Part shown: positions 10,381 through 20,930 of the stretch, piece by piece
Position numbering within the stretch: the stretch's first letter is position 1
Layout: every line of letters begins with the position of its first letter
Made by a program: the position numbers and the translations under genes
Source: Panaeolus papilionaceus
Lineage: Eukaryota > Basidiomycota > Agaricomycetes > Agaricales
NCBI GenBank assembly: GCA_015501605.1
Contig: JADNRZ010000008.1
Coordinates: forward strand, 1,984,001-2,048,000
Length of the DNA stretch: 64,000 nucleotides
Reading direction: 5' to 3'
The notes under the pieces: generated by a model
The model's database searches: none
What the model was told of the DNA's origin: nothing
The model's input: only the letters and a program-made list of their open reading frames with translations

Positions 10381-11924
10381 CGCTTCATTGGTATCATCAC
10401 TATCAAAGTAACATACGCCAAAAATCTAGGCTCATCGATCAGCACTCCACCCAGCGCCCACCATCCCTTTGCCAATTGACTGAAGCAACACTGTGTTTCT
10501 ACCGACCACCGAGAATCAGGACAATATGCGAACGCGGACTCCCGCAAGACAATGCAAGGGCTCGAGTTGCAGAGGAAGACCGTGTAATCCACTATCATTG
10601 TACCCGGTGGATAGGCGCGTTGTACTGTGGATCGTGATGCTGTCCAAGCAAGGTAACGGTGCGGGGTCAAAATCAGAATAGAAGTCAATGTCAATGCCAA
10701 TGCCAGAAAAAAAGCTCCAGATACGCCACCATAACAGTATTGACAGACACAAACCCTGCGCCTGCGGCCCCACTGAGTCAAAGTCAACACCCCATCCTAC
10801 ACCGTCTGACAATACAACCCCCACTCACCACCACCGAGCAACGAGGTGCCCCCCATTGCAAGTACCCAGCGCACAGCACGGAATATACCGTGCGTCAGAA
10901 ACTGGGTATTAGATTCGTGGCGCCGCCGTTGCACTCGGTGGACAGGGTTTGGTATGTATCATCGACTCCATTGCTTCTGTGGGAGAGTACCATGAACGAT
11001 CATCCTCGCGTCTCGTCGCGATAAGCCCCACCAGCTCACCAGCAAGTCCCAAAAAGACAAGACACGACAGCACAGCCTACAACGATGACATCTGTCAGAA
11101 AAATTGAAAATAGTGACAAGCCATGTGGTGACTCCGTATTGAAAAATGAGGATGAAAGGGTGAGTCAAAAATATGAGAGAATCAACACCACAACCCCTAA
11201 AACGACAGCAAGCCAAAAAGACGAGAACAAAAATCAACGACACACGATCACCACACTGAAGGACGAAAATGTTATCGTGGTTATGTTGATGAGGATCTAC
11301 TCTGTCGGGAAGTGGGATGGATCAAGGAAAGAATTGAAATCAGAGGTTGATCAGCGGCGGGGGAGGGTAGCAGAGATGGTGACACATCGGCAGTGCTGAT
11401 CGATGAAGAAGAAAGTGCACAGCAAAGAAGAGCGATGGAAATAGAGAGCTCAAATAGAGACATTTCGATAAGATAGAAAAGAAGAAAATGCAAGACGCCA
11501 TTTATGACACCATGAATGCTCACAGCGACGATCGTTGAGAGTAGCCTACCCAACTTGGATAAAAAATGACTGTTATTGCAATGCTGAAGGAAGGAAAATC
11601 AGCTTGAGAAGTATCACTTTATTCCTGGCACCTCAAGACCGTCGAAGAGTGTCATTGTCATTGGGCAAAGAGCAGAGATGAGAGGAGGTGATAAAGAAAA
11701 AGCCGGACAGGCAACGACCAGAGCACTGCAGCTGAACGGCTTGGCGAGATATCAATCCTGAAAGATAATGTACATGTGCCTCAAAACCGTGCTAGACAGA
11801 ACACGATAGACAAAAGAGGAGAAACGAGAGAAAACAAGAGGAAGAACGACCAACGTCGTGGAAGTAGCTGATCAAGGAGAGTAGGGCAAAGGGGAAGTCA
11901 TGGTATCCTTGTTTGCATTTCCCG

Positions 11925-11957
11925 TCCCAAATCGGGTCAGGCGTCCACGGGGTCCTG
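11925..11957 (+). repeat. Array end module, copy 2 (TCCCAAAT type)
   Basis: TCCCAAATCGGG precedes GGGGTCCTG by 24 bp start to start, as in the copy at 26048-26080. The palindromic character is kept although the bases differ from the TCCTAATTAGG copies. Confidence 0.55.
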
Positions 11958-11989
11958 GATCCGTCCTTCCAATCATCTCGAAGGTAGTC

Positions 11990-14850
11990 TGTGTATACCA
12001 GTATTGAAATACATTGTCTTTACCTGCACCGTACTAGCATCGAGCAGGATGTAAAAAAAAGACACGATCAAACCCTATCAAAACAAGAACATGAATCGCA
12101 CTCGGTCGACGAGTTGATTCTCTATCCAACCCCGAATAAATCCCTGCCGACCACTCTGACCTACAATCAATAACACGAACAAATTTCAATGAATTGAGGA
12201 GGGCAGATGACGACAAATGGCTGGATTAATAGAAGTGCAGAAAAGATGCACCACCCCTCACCCCACCAACAACAACAGAACCATCGGGGTTGAATGGGAA
12301 TCAATTTGCCACGATGACAACACTGAAAAGCGGTTATCATAGACATATCAATAAAAACTACCCCATTCATGCTGTCATATAGTGTATGAGAGTGAGACAG
12401 ACAGGTGTAAATTGTTCAGGAATGGGAAGCCTGGCAGAAATATGGATGAAACAAGAAGCAATGAAGAACGATATAAAGAGGGGGAAAGAAGGAAGAAATG
12501 AGAACCCAGAAAACTACCCAGAACGCCAGTCAAGCAAAACACATAGTACGACGACCATACCCATCCAACCCCAGGCCAAGGATGTAGACAGCACTCCACC
12601 ACCGAAGGTATAGCGACACATTGACCAAATCAGCTTCCATACACGATGACTGCACAAAAACAGGTTCAATTACATCGTAAAAACTGGGATGTTGTCATCC
12701 TTCCTCAGTGGATCAGCTTGTTGTCGTGTGTCCTTGGTGACAACTTCAAATGAAAAGAACGGAAGATGTATGCGTCAATTTCGAAGAAGAGGTGTGTGTA
12801 AACTCAGAGGTAGAAAGTAAAAGGGAAAGAGACCAGGTCCATCTTCCGGCAATTGTGCATGGAAGGAGGGTGCAACCTTCCATTGCGGAGAGAAACCAAA
12901 ATAACCATAGCCGAGGTGCTTCAAACGAAAATGATCCAACCACCTACCCCGCCCTAACACACACGAGCAAGTACAGATCGGCCGTATTCCGCTGACCCTG
13001 GATCTCCACACTCAACCTACATCACGGTGAAAGTCAGACAGGTTGGATAAGAAAGAAGATGTAACCAGTCAGGACTCTGTGGAAACGTGATGTGCATTGA
13101 CTGCGGGATATACCAGGGTCCCATTCGGTGGATCAATACTTTTTGTCGTCGACATGGAGAGTTTGGCGGAAAGTGTGATGTAGACGCAGAGATCAAATTC
13201 AAAAATGTTAAAACCGAAGAGATGGGATGACAAGCACGCAACGGGGCCAGAAAGTACACCACCGAGCCTACGAAAAGGCGCTCTATAGCCTGGCATGCAA
13301 GCAAAATGACATGTAGTCAAAATACATCTTAAACCAGGCAGGCTTTTCACAGCACTCGGTGGATAGACTCGCGAGTATCATCCCCGTCTTCGCATAACAC
13401 AAAAGCATACATGTGGTTCTCCGTCCGTCCAATCCAACCCAACCCTGAACGAGTAGCAACTTCCAACCACACTCCATGATCACCAGTGGAAGAACGTCGG
13501 AGTGGCGGTAAGAAACAAAGTATTTTCAACACGACCATGAAAAACCATAACCATCCACCTCTCAACGACACTGAAAGCACGACCCAATCTGCTACCCTCA
13601 GTCCCCACAAAATACCGACCCAACAGCATCACAAACAGCAATATGCCGCCGATATTAGCGACCAGCCAATGTAAACCTAACGCATCTCAGTCGTGAAAAA
13701 GTTAAACAGAGCTGATATGTAGCCAGATTTATCGGGGCAAGCCACATCATCGGTGGAATAAACCGAAGTTGAGTTGCATGATGGTCATCATCCCCCAAAA
13801 AAAGAAGAAAGGACGTCGAAACGACCGCGTAGTATGCACCATAAAACTGAAAGAAAGGAGAAAAAGCATGAAGCAAACACCACTCTGCGGCTTGAACTAT
13901 ACCCTTGCAATAACAAGCCCAGCCTAGCCGAGCAGGTTAGACCGGACACGCGCACTGTCACAAGTGGATAAATAGTGGCTCTGTCGTCGTCGCGATAACG
14001 CACAGAAATCATGTGGCCCCACCAACTCAAGGCTGAAGCCCAAATTAAAAAACATACAAGCACCGACCACATACCGAGTATCACACCCGAGCAGAAGCGC
14101 GGACACTGACACAACATCCGTATTGCCTCCACACCAAATCATCCAACAATGGAGATTAAACAGGACACAAGCACGCGGGTCGACTGCTTGGTGAGATGGG
14201 TAGACTGAGTCTGGTGTGGTAATGAGGGCGAAGATTGGAGCAAGAACGATCCAAAGGAGCGTGAAAATTAAAATCGATAATACGACGGCGATAATATCGT
14301 CAGTTAATAAGCAAGCCATAAGACAGCACCCTCGAATTGATATACAGGCAAAATCGCCTCATCACCAAACGCAGTCCATGTACACCTGGTCACTGGGCTT
14401 ACACATGAGATGCATGTTGAGCACAGTGCGTCGTAGGAACCCGGTAAAACCGTGAACATGGAGCTTGGTGGGATTGATCGTCGTTTGAAAGAGTGAAACT
14501 TCAATATTTTTCCATGTACCAGTCACCAGCGCTCAAATATCTCCATCGCTGTGGTAAAGCGCGGAACAAAAAAAAAATAAAGCAGGGGATGGAGCAGAGC
14601 GAGCATAATGACTGACGGTGATGTCGATGATGTCGTTGTGCAAGTCGAGCTACGCAGCGGAGTAGCACAGAACCTTTATGTAATCCTCCAAATAAAAGCG
14701 CCCAACTAGAATGAAAAGCCCGATTATGAGAGGTCGCCATGAAGGTCAGTGTGAGATGGGAGAAAGAGAGAGAGAAAGGGACACGACGACCTTGCCAAAT
14801 CGGTCATTCAACCCTGTTCCTAATTAGGTAGGATGACGTATTCGGGGTCA
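11990..14850 (+). repeat. Hairpin array 3 (non-coding)
   Basis: 12190-12410 matches 26595-26810 and 61450-61640 (shared GCTGAAAAGCGGT-like and CCCATTC...TGTCATAT stretches). 13970-14520 matches 46790-47400 (shared ATGTGGCCCCACC and TGTCTGGTGTGGT-like stretches). 14560-14850 matches 29040-29313. CCACC...GGTGG units recur near 12590-12715, 13130, 13255-13365 and 13755. The array ends with the module at 14818. It carries no coding region. Confidence 0.6.
14818..14850 (+). repeat. Array end module, copy 3
   Basis: TCCTAATTAGG is followed by GGGGTCA with 26 bp start to start; the last bases of GGGGTCCTG are changed here. Confidence 0.5.
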
Positions 14851-15598
14851 CGATGATGAACGTCAGAATGAAAAAGTGGTCGACAGTTGGGCACGTCGAT
14901 TGTGCGGCCATTCCGCTAATGTTCTAGCAGGTCTGATTATCCATATCTTATCTCATAATAACTTTACTATTTAAATTTCGTGTATATCCCAACGAAACCC
15001 ATATCAGAATTGGCATTTGATATCTGTATTTCTCGGTCTCACCTCCAATCAACCATTCAGTCGAGCATTGAGCTCATTTATCTCCATCGTTTCCAAGCTT
15101 TAGCTTTAGCTTTGTAGAGTGTTTATTCATCAACCCGCTCCGTAAACATCATGATTCGGCATCCCTCATCGCCTCTCCTCTTCGGTTAATACTGGCTAAC
15201 CACGTCTCGTTCACCTTGAGCTATGATACACCTATTTCGTTACCAGATTCAGGGATAGCTACCCTTGCCGCTGGTCGTAGGGTTTTGAGATGTGTGGCAT
15301 GTAAGTTGTCGCGCTTGTACTTTTTTCTTTCATTTTTCCGACACTGTATAATATCGTTGTGTAACTGTTCCTTCCTTCATACATCCCATAATCATATTGA
15401 ATAAACCCATCCTCGCATCGATAAGCTACAACATCTAATCCTTCCTTTGTTTGAACCACTTGTTTCCGCGCGTGTGTGGACCAAACGACGAAGGAGCCCT
15501 TTCAGCATTAGCATCTGTGGTGGGGATGGGTGGAGTTGGGTCACGATCGTAGGCGAAGGCGACTGTTTGGGATGAGCCATGGATGATGCTGTATTGTT
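14851..15598. other. Intergenic, nothing recognised
   Basis: AT-rich sequence with a short internal repeat (TTTAGCTTTAGC near 15102). It lies downstream of the pseudogene on the opposite strand. No gene, RNA or mobile element is supported. Confidence 0.4.
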
Positions 15599-17472
15599 CT
15601 ATGATTTTGATAAAGAAGAGGGGTCAGGTGTGGAAGGGATGATGTGAAAGTGGTCTTTGTGTAAGAGTGACGAAGCGGTAGGAGGATTCATATTATTATC
15701 TTGACGGATGGATGCAAGTCCTTCATTTGGGTCAGGCTTTCGCAATAAATCCACTGATTCTTTGATTCGGTGAGTGGGATCTGGAGGGGATGGCAGCATA
15801 ATGTCATTTTTCAAAGCCTCGAGAAGGTGCTGATGCGCCACGTCAAACCCTTCGGGAATGGGCCTAAAACCATCCAGCTGTCCGATCAGCTTTGTGAGCG
15901 TCTCATCATTGTCCTTCTGGTTCAGCTGGAAGATGGCTCTGAGTTCAGCATGAGTTTGTGTTTCGGGTTGGGTTAGATCGGCCTCGATTGTCCGTTTGTA
16001 TTGAAGAGCGTTCAGAATGCAGTCGTGGAGATCGCGGTAGAGGGTGGGAAATGATGATGTTCCTAAGTGATAAAATGCAATGGAAGGGTGCCATTTTGCG
16101 TCGATGAGATGTAATGCGGAGTTTTTGGTGTTGAGAAATCGGGCTATGGATAAGGGGTGGCTCCCAGAGAAGTCCTACAAACCATGAATGGTGAGATCTG
16201 TGACGCCCTGAGAGATCCACGGAGCACTAACTTTGCAAACTTCGTCTCTGAGTTGAGCGAAATTTGATTCTGCTCGCTGTTGAATGTGTTCGTTGTGTAG
16301 TGTATCCCACATGGTGGTGACAAATGTCACCGATTCGCAATCGCCATAAGACCCCAGGAACTGTTGGAGCATCTCCATCGTCCTGCGACGGCTCCCTGGT
16401 AGTCGTGCATCAGAGATTGGGATGAGGTATAATATTTTGTGCACATAATCAAAACTGGAGGTAAGAAGTAAAGATCAATGGAATTCAAAGCAGGAGATTG
16501 AAGGAATGGAAAATTTTCACGAGTTTAACCTTAACCACTTCCTAACCATCTCAATAATTTCGAGCTCTGAGATTTTCGAGTCTGAGAAACCGGGCGTATC
16601 GATTAAATACAGGGGAGTGTCGTGATAAACTAGACTTACGACTTGGTAGGCATTCACGGTTTGTGTATATCCGGTGATGAGCACTGCACCACTATCCCCC
16701 TATTTTTCGATTTTTCTCTTATTTTCCGTTTATTTCTATTCGCATCAGGGCTCTTGATTTCCGTAGTTTCGAGTATTTTCTTTCATTTTCCATGATTTTC
16801 TATAATTTTACATATATTATGTACCTAGTTTACAACGAATACAACTCTCTTTCCGCCCTCGTATTTCGTGTTTCGTCTCCGTATTTCGTCTTCGTCTTCG
16901 TCTTCGTCCGGTGTCCGTGTACACCTTCGTCAGCGCTTATTTTCGTCGTTTTCGTCGTCTTCGTCCTCCGTCGTCGTCTCATCTCACCTCACACTCACCT
17001 CATCTTCCCACCTTCTCATTTCTCTCACATATCGACCGCACGAACTCGTACCGCGCGTCTCACCTTCCTTTTCCATCCACCTATCTCATCCACCAGTCAC
17101 ACCTTCACCACCACTCACCTTTTCACTCAGATCTCCCCACGCGCACATCACCGGATAGTTGGTCTTTAGAAATCGAGAGTTGCTGGGATTTTCCTGCTAG
17201 AGATTCGATGAACTTGATATGTAGATGCATCAAAATTCAGCATGGAAATGGACATCGATTATGTAGATAATGAGTGCTTACGGTACTTTTCACTGCACCG
17301 GTTGTTCCCATGATACTTTTATAAGGTCCCTAAGTGAATTAACGATATGATGTCACGAAAACACGTACAGAATTAGGTATGGGTACGGTTGACTCTGCGG
17401 GATGCGACTTGCCACTGGCGCGATGGAAATCTCTCCGGTGATTTGAAGACGACAGAGTTCGGGTGGTTCCAT
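15599..17472 (-). pseudogene. G-domain (AIG1/septin-like) GTPase, copy A, disrupted
   Basis: The five-exon structure of the family is visible: 17472..17369, 17315..17282, 17212..17151 plus 16670..16521, 16454..16232 and 16174..15599. Exon 2 is exactly 34 nt, as in copies B, C and D, and encodes the P-loop. Here the loop reads GTTGAVKS, so the essential glycine before the lysine is valine. Exon 3 is cut by a 476-bp insertion at SKDQLSG. Downstream, LIDTPGFSDSKISELEIIEM (G3), LPGSRRRTMEML and VTTMWD (G4-like) are well preserved. Apart from the insertion all splice sites and frames agree, giving a 382-codon frame ending at 15599. Two independent lesions indicate a dead gene. It lies just after array 3 and upstream of the tectonin. 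Confidence 0.8.
16675..17150. mobile_element. 476-bp MITE-like insertion in the GTPase pseudogene
   Basis: The boundaries come from the interrupted exon. The left end starts TGATGAGCAC and the right end, read inward on the other strand, starts TGATGTGCGC, so 8 of 10 terminal bases are inverted repeats. CCGG is present on both sides (16671-16674 and 17151-17154), consistent with a 4-bp target duplication. The inside is low-complexity TTCGTC/TCACC sequence with no protein. The right half is related to 51855-52013, which ends in the same GCGCACATCA, so this is a family with at least two copies. The superfamily is not assignable. Confidence 0.72.
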
Positions 17473-18235
17473 GATGGTTTTATGTGGTAACAACCTGGAA
17501 TCTGTAGACGCCACGCTGAGATGATGGGTGTAGGAGGCAAGATGTGGTGACATTGTGGTCGGCTTTTGTCAGTTGTGTCCATGTCACACAACATCCCATG
17601 TGTCTTATCGCCCAATAACTGCAACTTTCATGGATCAAGGCGCTCGAGTGACGACCGATACAAACCTTTGGGCGGATGGGTTTAAATTGAACTTTAGGGG
17701 AGCGAACGAATAATTATTGACAAGGAGAACAACTCGGGACGATGATGATGTGCTGAATCGCCGTCACTCAGATAAGATTCGATTCGGGGTTTCCCACACA
17801 GCGTTCGGCCTTGGTTGGGTTGACACGTCAATTCCTTCCCTTTCCCCCTTATCACAACGAACGTGTCTCAATCTAGTCAGTGTCGATCCATTTCATCGTT
17901 CCACTCCTCATACACCAGAAAGTCAGGCTTACCAAATGAAGATTACACAGCGCTTCGAACCATGCTGGTGGTACAAGTCTTGAGCCTCAACAATATTTCA
18001 AAGAATTCCTTATGAGCAACTCTTCAAGCTTCAAGCTTCACAAAATACAGTGTTATACATTGAATCCAAATACAACCTCGAGTACTTTTTTTTTTCCGAT
18101 TTTCTATTTATCAAATTGCTCAACAAAATACATTTTCCCTCGTTAGACGGCGGCCAGACAACGTAGATGCCTGAAGAACGATGCGATGAGTACAGGTGAA
18201 AATGATCAGCACAATTAAGACTTACTACACCACCT
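17473..18235. other. Intergenic between pseudogene A and the tectonin gene
   Basis: No gene is supported. 17554-17640 is the presumed upstream region of copy A. 18000-18235 is the 3' flank of the tectonin gene and has a T-run at 18085-18094. The open frame that runs antiparallel through the tectonin and out to 18031 is a shadow. Confidence 0.4.
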
Positions 18236-18916
18236 TTATCCACGGCTCCAGCGGTAAATATTTCCCCCAGCGTTGACACCCCAAACGACACCATCCGCAC
18301 CTGCACCAATATCAACCAAGGCACCTGAAATATGGACCCATGGGTTCGAGTCGTCGCCACTATAGGTATAGATTTGGCCTGCGCTGTTGACGCCCCAAAC
18401 GTTGGTACGATTACCGACCGAGATAGCAGTAAGGGCTCCCTTGATTTGGACCCAGTCGGTTGTTCCTTGGTCACCTGTGTAACGATAGATGTTGCCAGCT
18501 GAGTTGACACCCCAAACGGTTCCATCGGCGCCAGCTCCAATGTCGACGAGCTTGCCAGGGATGTGGACCCAAGGGTTACTGTCGTCGCCAGTGTAGCGGT
18601 AGATATCATTAGCTGCGTTAACGCCCCAGACGTTGGTGCTAGAGCCAGCAGTGATGCGGACGAGTTTACCGCTGATGTGAGTCCAGTGGTTGGTGTCCCA
18701 GGTGTAGCGGTAGATGTCGGAGTTGGCGTTGACGCCCCAGACGGTGCCATCAGCGGCAACACCAATATCCTTGAGCTTGCCGGGAATGTGGACCCATGGG
18801 TTGCTGTCGTCGCCAGTGTAGCGGTAGATATCGTCGTTGGAGTTTACACCCCAAACATTGGTAACGGAGCCGGCATCGATGCGCTTAAGAGATCCGGAAA
18901 TCTGTTTCCAGGGCAT
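18236..18916 (-). CDS. Tectonin-family six-bladed beta-propeller lectin (cytoplasmic)
   Basis: The 226-aa product is built entirely of six TECPR-type repeats: residues 2-39, 40-76, 77-114, 115-153, 154-191 and 192-226. Each has W near its start, I-x-G-x-L, then VWGVN and IYRYT. Known fungal tectonins of about this length (such as Laccaria bicolor tectonin 2) are six-bladed propellers that bind O-methylated sugars and act against bacteria and nematodes; substrate here is inferred from family only. There is no signal peptide, as usual for these cytoplasmic lectins. The start MPWKQISG was chosen because it begins directly at blade 1. The frame extends upstream only through what looks like a 5'-UTR intron (acceptor CGCCAG, about 18935). 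Odd and even blades form two sequence classes. No introns interrupt the coding part. Confidence 0.85.
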   Translation of the reverse strand: MPWKQISGSLKRIDAGSVTNVWGVNSNDDIYRYTGDDSNPWVHIPGKLKDIGVAADGTVWGVNANSDIYRYTWDTNHWTHISGKLVRITAGSSTNVWGVNAANDIYRYTGDDSNPWVHIPGKLVDIGAGADGTVWGVNSAGNIYRYTGDQGTTDWVQIKGALTAISVGNRTNVWGVNSAGQIYTYSGDDSNPWVHISGALVDIGAGADGVVWGVNAGGNIYRWSRG

Positions 18917-19047
18917 TTCGAAATTATCAGATGTTCTGGCGAAGAAATAGGGTGCGTAAGACAGATGAATAGATATCTGGTAGATGCTCACTGACCTGTG
19001 TGGATGATTTTCGAGATTTTGTTGGTCGAACTGGAGTGAACCTCAGC

Positions 19048-19080
19048 GCTTATAACCTTCTAAGATTCCCTTTTATGGCA
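19048..19080 (-). promoter_or_regulatory. Candidate TATA boxes of the tectonin gene
   Basis: On the minus strand CCATAAAAGG (about 19070-19079) and GGTTATAAGC (about 19049-19058) lie 130-165 bp upstream of the chosen ATG. That fits if the 5' UTR contains the suggested intron. Assignment rests on position and motif only. Confidence 0.4.
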
Positions 19081-20801
19081 AGGTCAAGAACCTTCGAAAC
19101 CGGCGGTTGAGGAAGCCGTGCTCAAAGGCCAAGGCCAGAGTCAAATCTGCCTTCCATTCCATACAGTGACCTTCGATTTCTCAGTGGCCCAGAATTGAAT
19201 TATACGAGGTCACCTTACTTATTGCGCCACTTACATATAGCGGTTCCGCTAGGCATCGTAAATGTTCACAACAGTCCATTCTCCAGGTGATGGTTTATTT
19301 TGCAGCTGTCAGCGCCCGCGCCTACCCGTCGTCTTGTCTGAGGATTCATTCAAGCTGTCAGACCCCAAAATTTACAGGTTTAAAATCGAGAAGCTGAGAG
19401 AAATTTTTTACAAGAATAACTGGTGGTAGACTTACATGATTTGGGGTAATATGCTCTTCAGGGCCTGCGTGACATCGCTCTGCTGTGGATGAAGTATTTG
19501 AGTTCGTCATCATTGGCCCAATTTGATTCAACTGAATACCCATACCTGAATTGTATCTAATAGATATTTGAGAAGCGATATATTACTACTTGCAGAGTGT
19601 TTCAGGGTAATTTACAATGCTGTACCGGGGGTCAAAAGAATGAGGCTGGCCGGTGAGGAAATCAAAGTTGTATATGACGACATGAGTGAATCAGATACAC
19701 CTCACAATGCTCATGCAAATAATAAGATCATACACAATTTCTCTTTCCAGATTATAATACTTGGATCATGAGTGCATTTTCACCTGCCAGGGGCAGATAG
19801 AGAGCTTCGAAGCCTCATGACGACAAATGTGGGTACCCTTCAGGAGGCCGTAACATATAAATGAGTGCAAGAGACTTCATTATCACATACAACCTCTCAA
19901 ATGAATACGAACTGGGATTATATGATGCAAACTGAATCCATGATGACACAATCTGGGGCATAAGGATGAAAATGGTATACATATGTTTATAGCGAGTTGA
20001 AAGCGGCGAAAGATCTGAATTCTATGAGGGATTAGGACGAGCAACAGAGAAATGGTTGTTTAAGCAAATACTATGTTATCCTACTACGGCGCTGCGACGG
20101 AATCATCAGAGCTTCGGTTGTCGAAAGGATTGAGTGAATCAGAGGAATCAAGGAGTGGGGATGCAGCCTTATCAAGGGACTGCCATCGCGAATGTGAGGT
20201 GTCATGACTTTAGAGTTGGGGTTAGGCTCACATAAGGTCCCAGTGTCTGACACAAGTGGCATGAAGGTAATACAAAGTGACTCCATTTTTGTAATAAATT
20301 TGACACCGTGAGTTTTTTAAACTTGAATATGAGTTTCCCGAAAACCTAAAATGTCCAAAAACCCCAAATATGAATGGACATTGTGCGGATGCGCCACCAG
20401 GATCAGAGGTGCGGCCTGCTGGCTTCCTTCAGTGCATCATGATCTGGATTGGCCTCGGGTGTGGGGGTGAAATCGGAGTAATACATATTGGGATTCGAGC
20501 GATGTCGTCGGAGGGCTTTCAATTTCTACAGGGGAGGAAACGTGGCCGCGCTCAGAGACAGACCCAGGTGTTCGGAAGAAATGCGGAGGGCTTTCTCGTT
20601 TATGGCTAGAGGGAAGTATCGAACGTGGAGATTGCACCACTCTCATTTATTCATAGTCTTCTTGAACTCGTTATAGGTCTTCTGACTGCATGTACCGCAC
20701 ACTCAGTCTATGATGCCTTTTTATTACCAATATCATGCTGTACCAGGTAAATCAAGAATTGTAGAATAGAAAATAATGTCTACTTCAATATCCGCTCGTA
20801 C
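19081..20801. other. Intergenic, no supported gene
   Basis: Mixed-composition sequence with only short frames. A stretch at about 20390-20600 on the minus strand could be two exons (LKALRR... to ...SRPHL), but no family is recognised and it was not called. Confidence 0.35.
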
Positions 20802-20878
20802 GGAATCCACCAAAGGGGATCTCTCGAAACGGACTCGCATGGCTCCACTGAAACTTCTCCGAAGATACCGATTTCCAT
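20802..20878 (-). pseudogene. Isolated first exon of the GTPase family
   Basis: This 77-nt stretch matches exon 1 of GTPase B (45266-45342) at 72 of 77 bases, with the same length, the same ATG and the same GTACGA splice donor. The match continues upstream to about 20930, including the ACTTATACTTGCT stretch. Beyond the donor the sequence diverges, and no P-loop exon or downstream exon follows. It is a recently duplicated, truncated 5' end. An open frame in another register spans it but is not the family frame. Confidence 0.7.
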
Positions 20879-20930
20879 TTTGCTTAGGGTCATCTTGATA
20901 TTTAGCAAGTATAAGTAGCGGCCGGATCAC

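Larger units (their letters stand above)
9985..11957 (+). repeat. Hairpin array 2 (non-coding), colinear with 24330-26080
   Basis: This array is colinear with 24330-26080: both share the left stretch with CACGAGATATGAGAT (10170), hairpin units, and a right third with GATAAAGAAAAAG and GGAAGTAGCTGATCAAGGAG before the end module. It contains the H2 hairpin at 10275-10380 and further CCACC...GGTGG units near 10610, 10830 and 10940. The end module is the TCCCAAAT type (11925-11957). No coding region is supported. Confidence 0.6.

Noticed and set aside
16792..17270. Three overlapping open frames of 96-125 codons
   Set aside because: They lie in TCGTC/TCACC low-complexity DNA inside the MITE-like insertion; three frames being open together shows composition bias.
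18031..18765. 244-codon frame overlapping the tectonin in another register
   Set aside because: Ala/Thr/Ser-rich translation with periodic strings that simply mirror the repeated tectonin blades; no domain. It is a shadow of the real frame.
18563..18994. 143-codon antisense frame over the tectonin
   Set aside because: Opposite strand of a strongly repetitive gene; composition explains it.
20390..20620. Two exon-like stretches on the minus strand (…INEKALRISSEHLG… and …LKALRRHRSNPNMYYSDF…)
   Set aside because: Plausible splice sites and a stop, but no recognised family, no further exons and no start.
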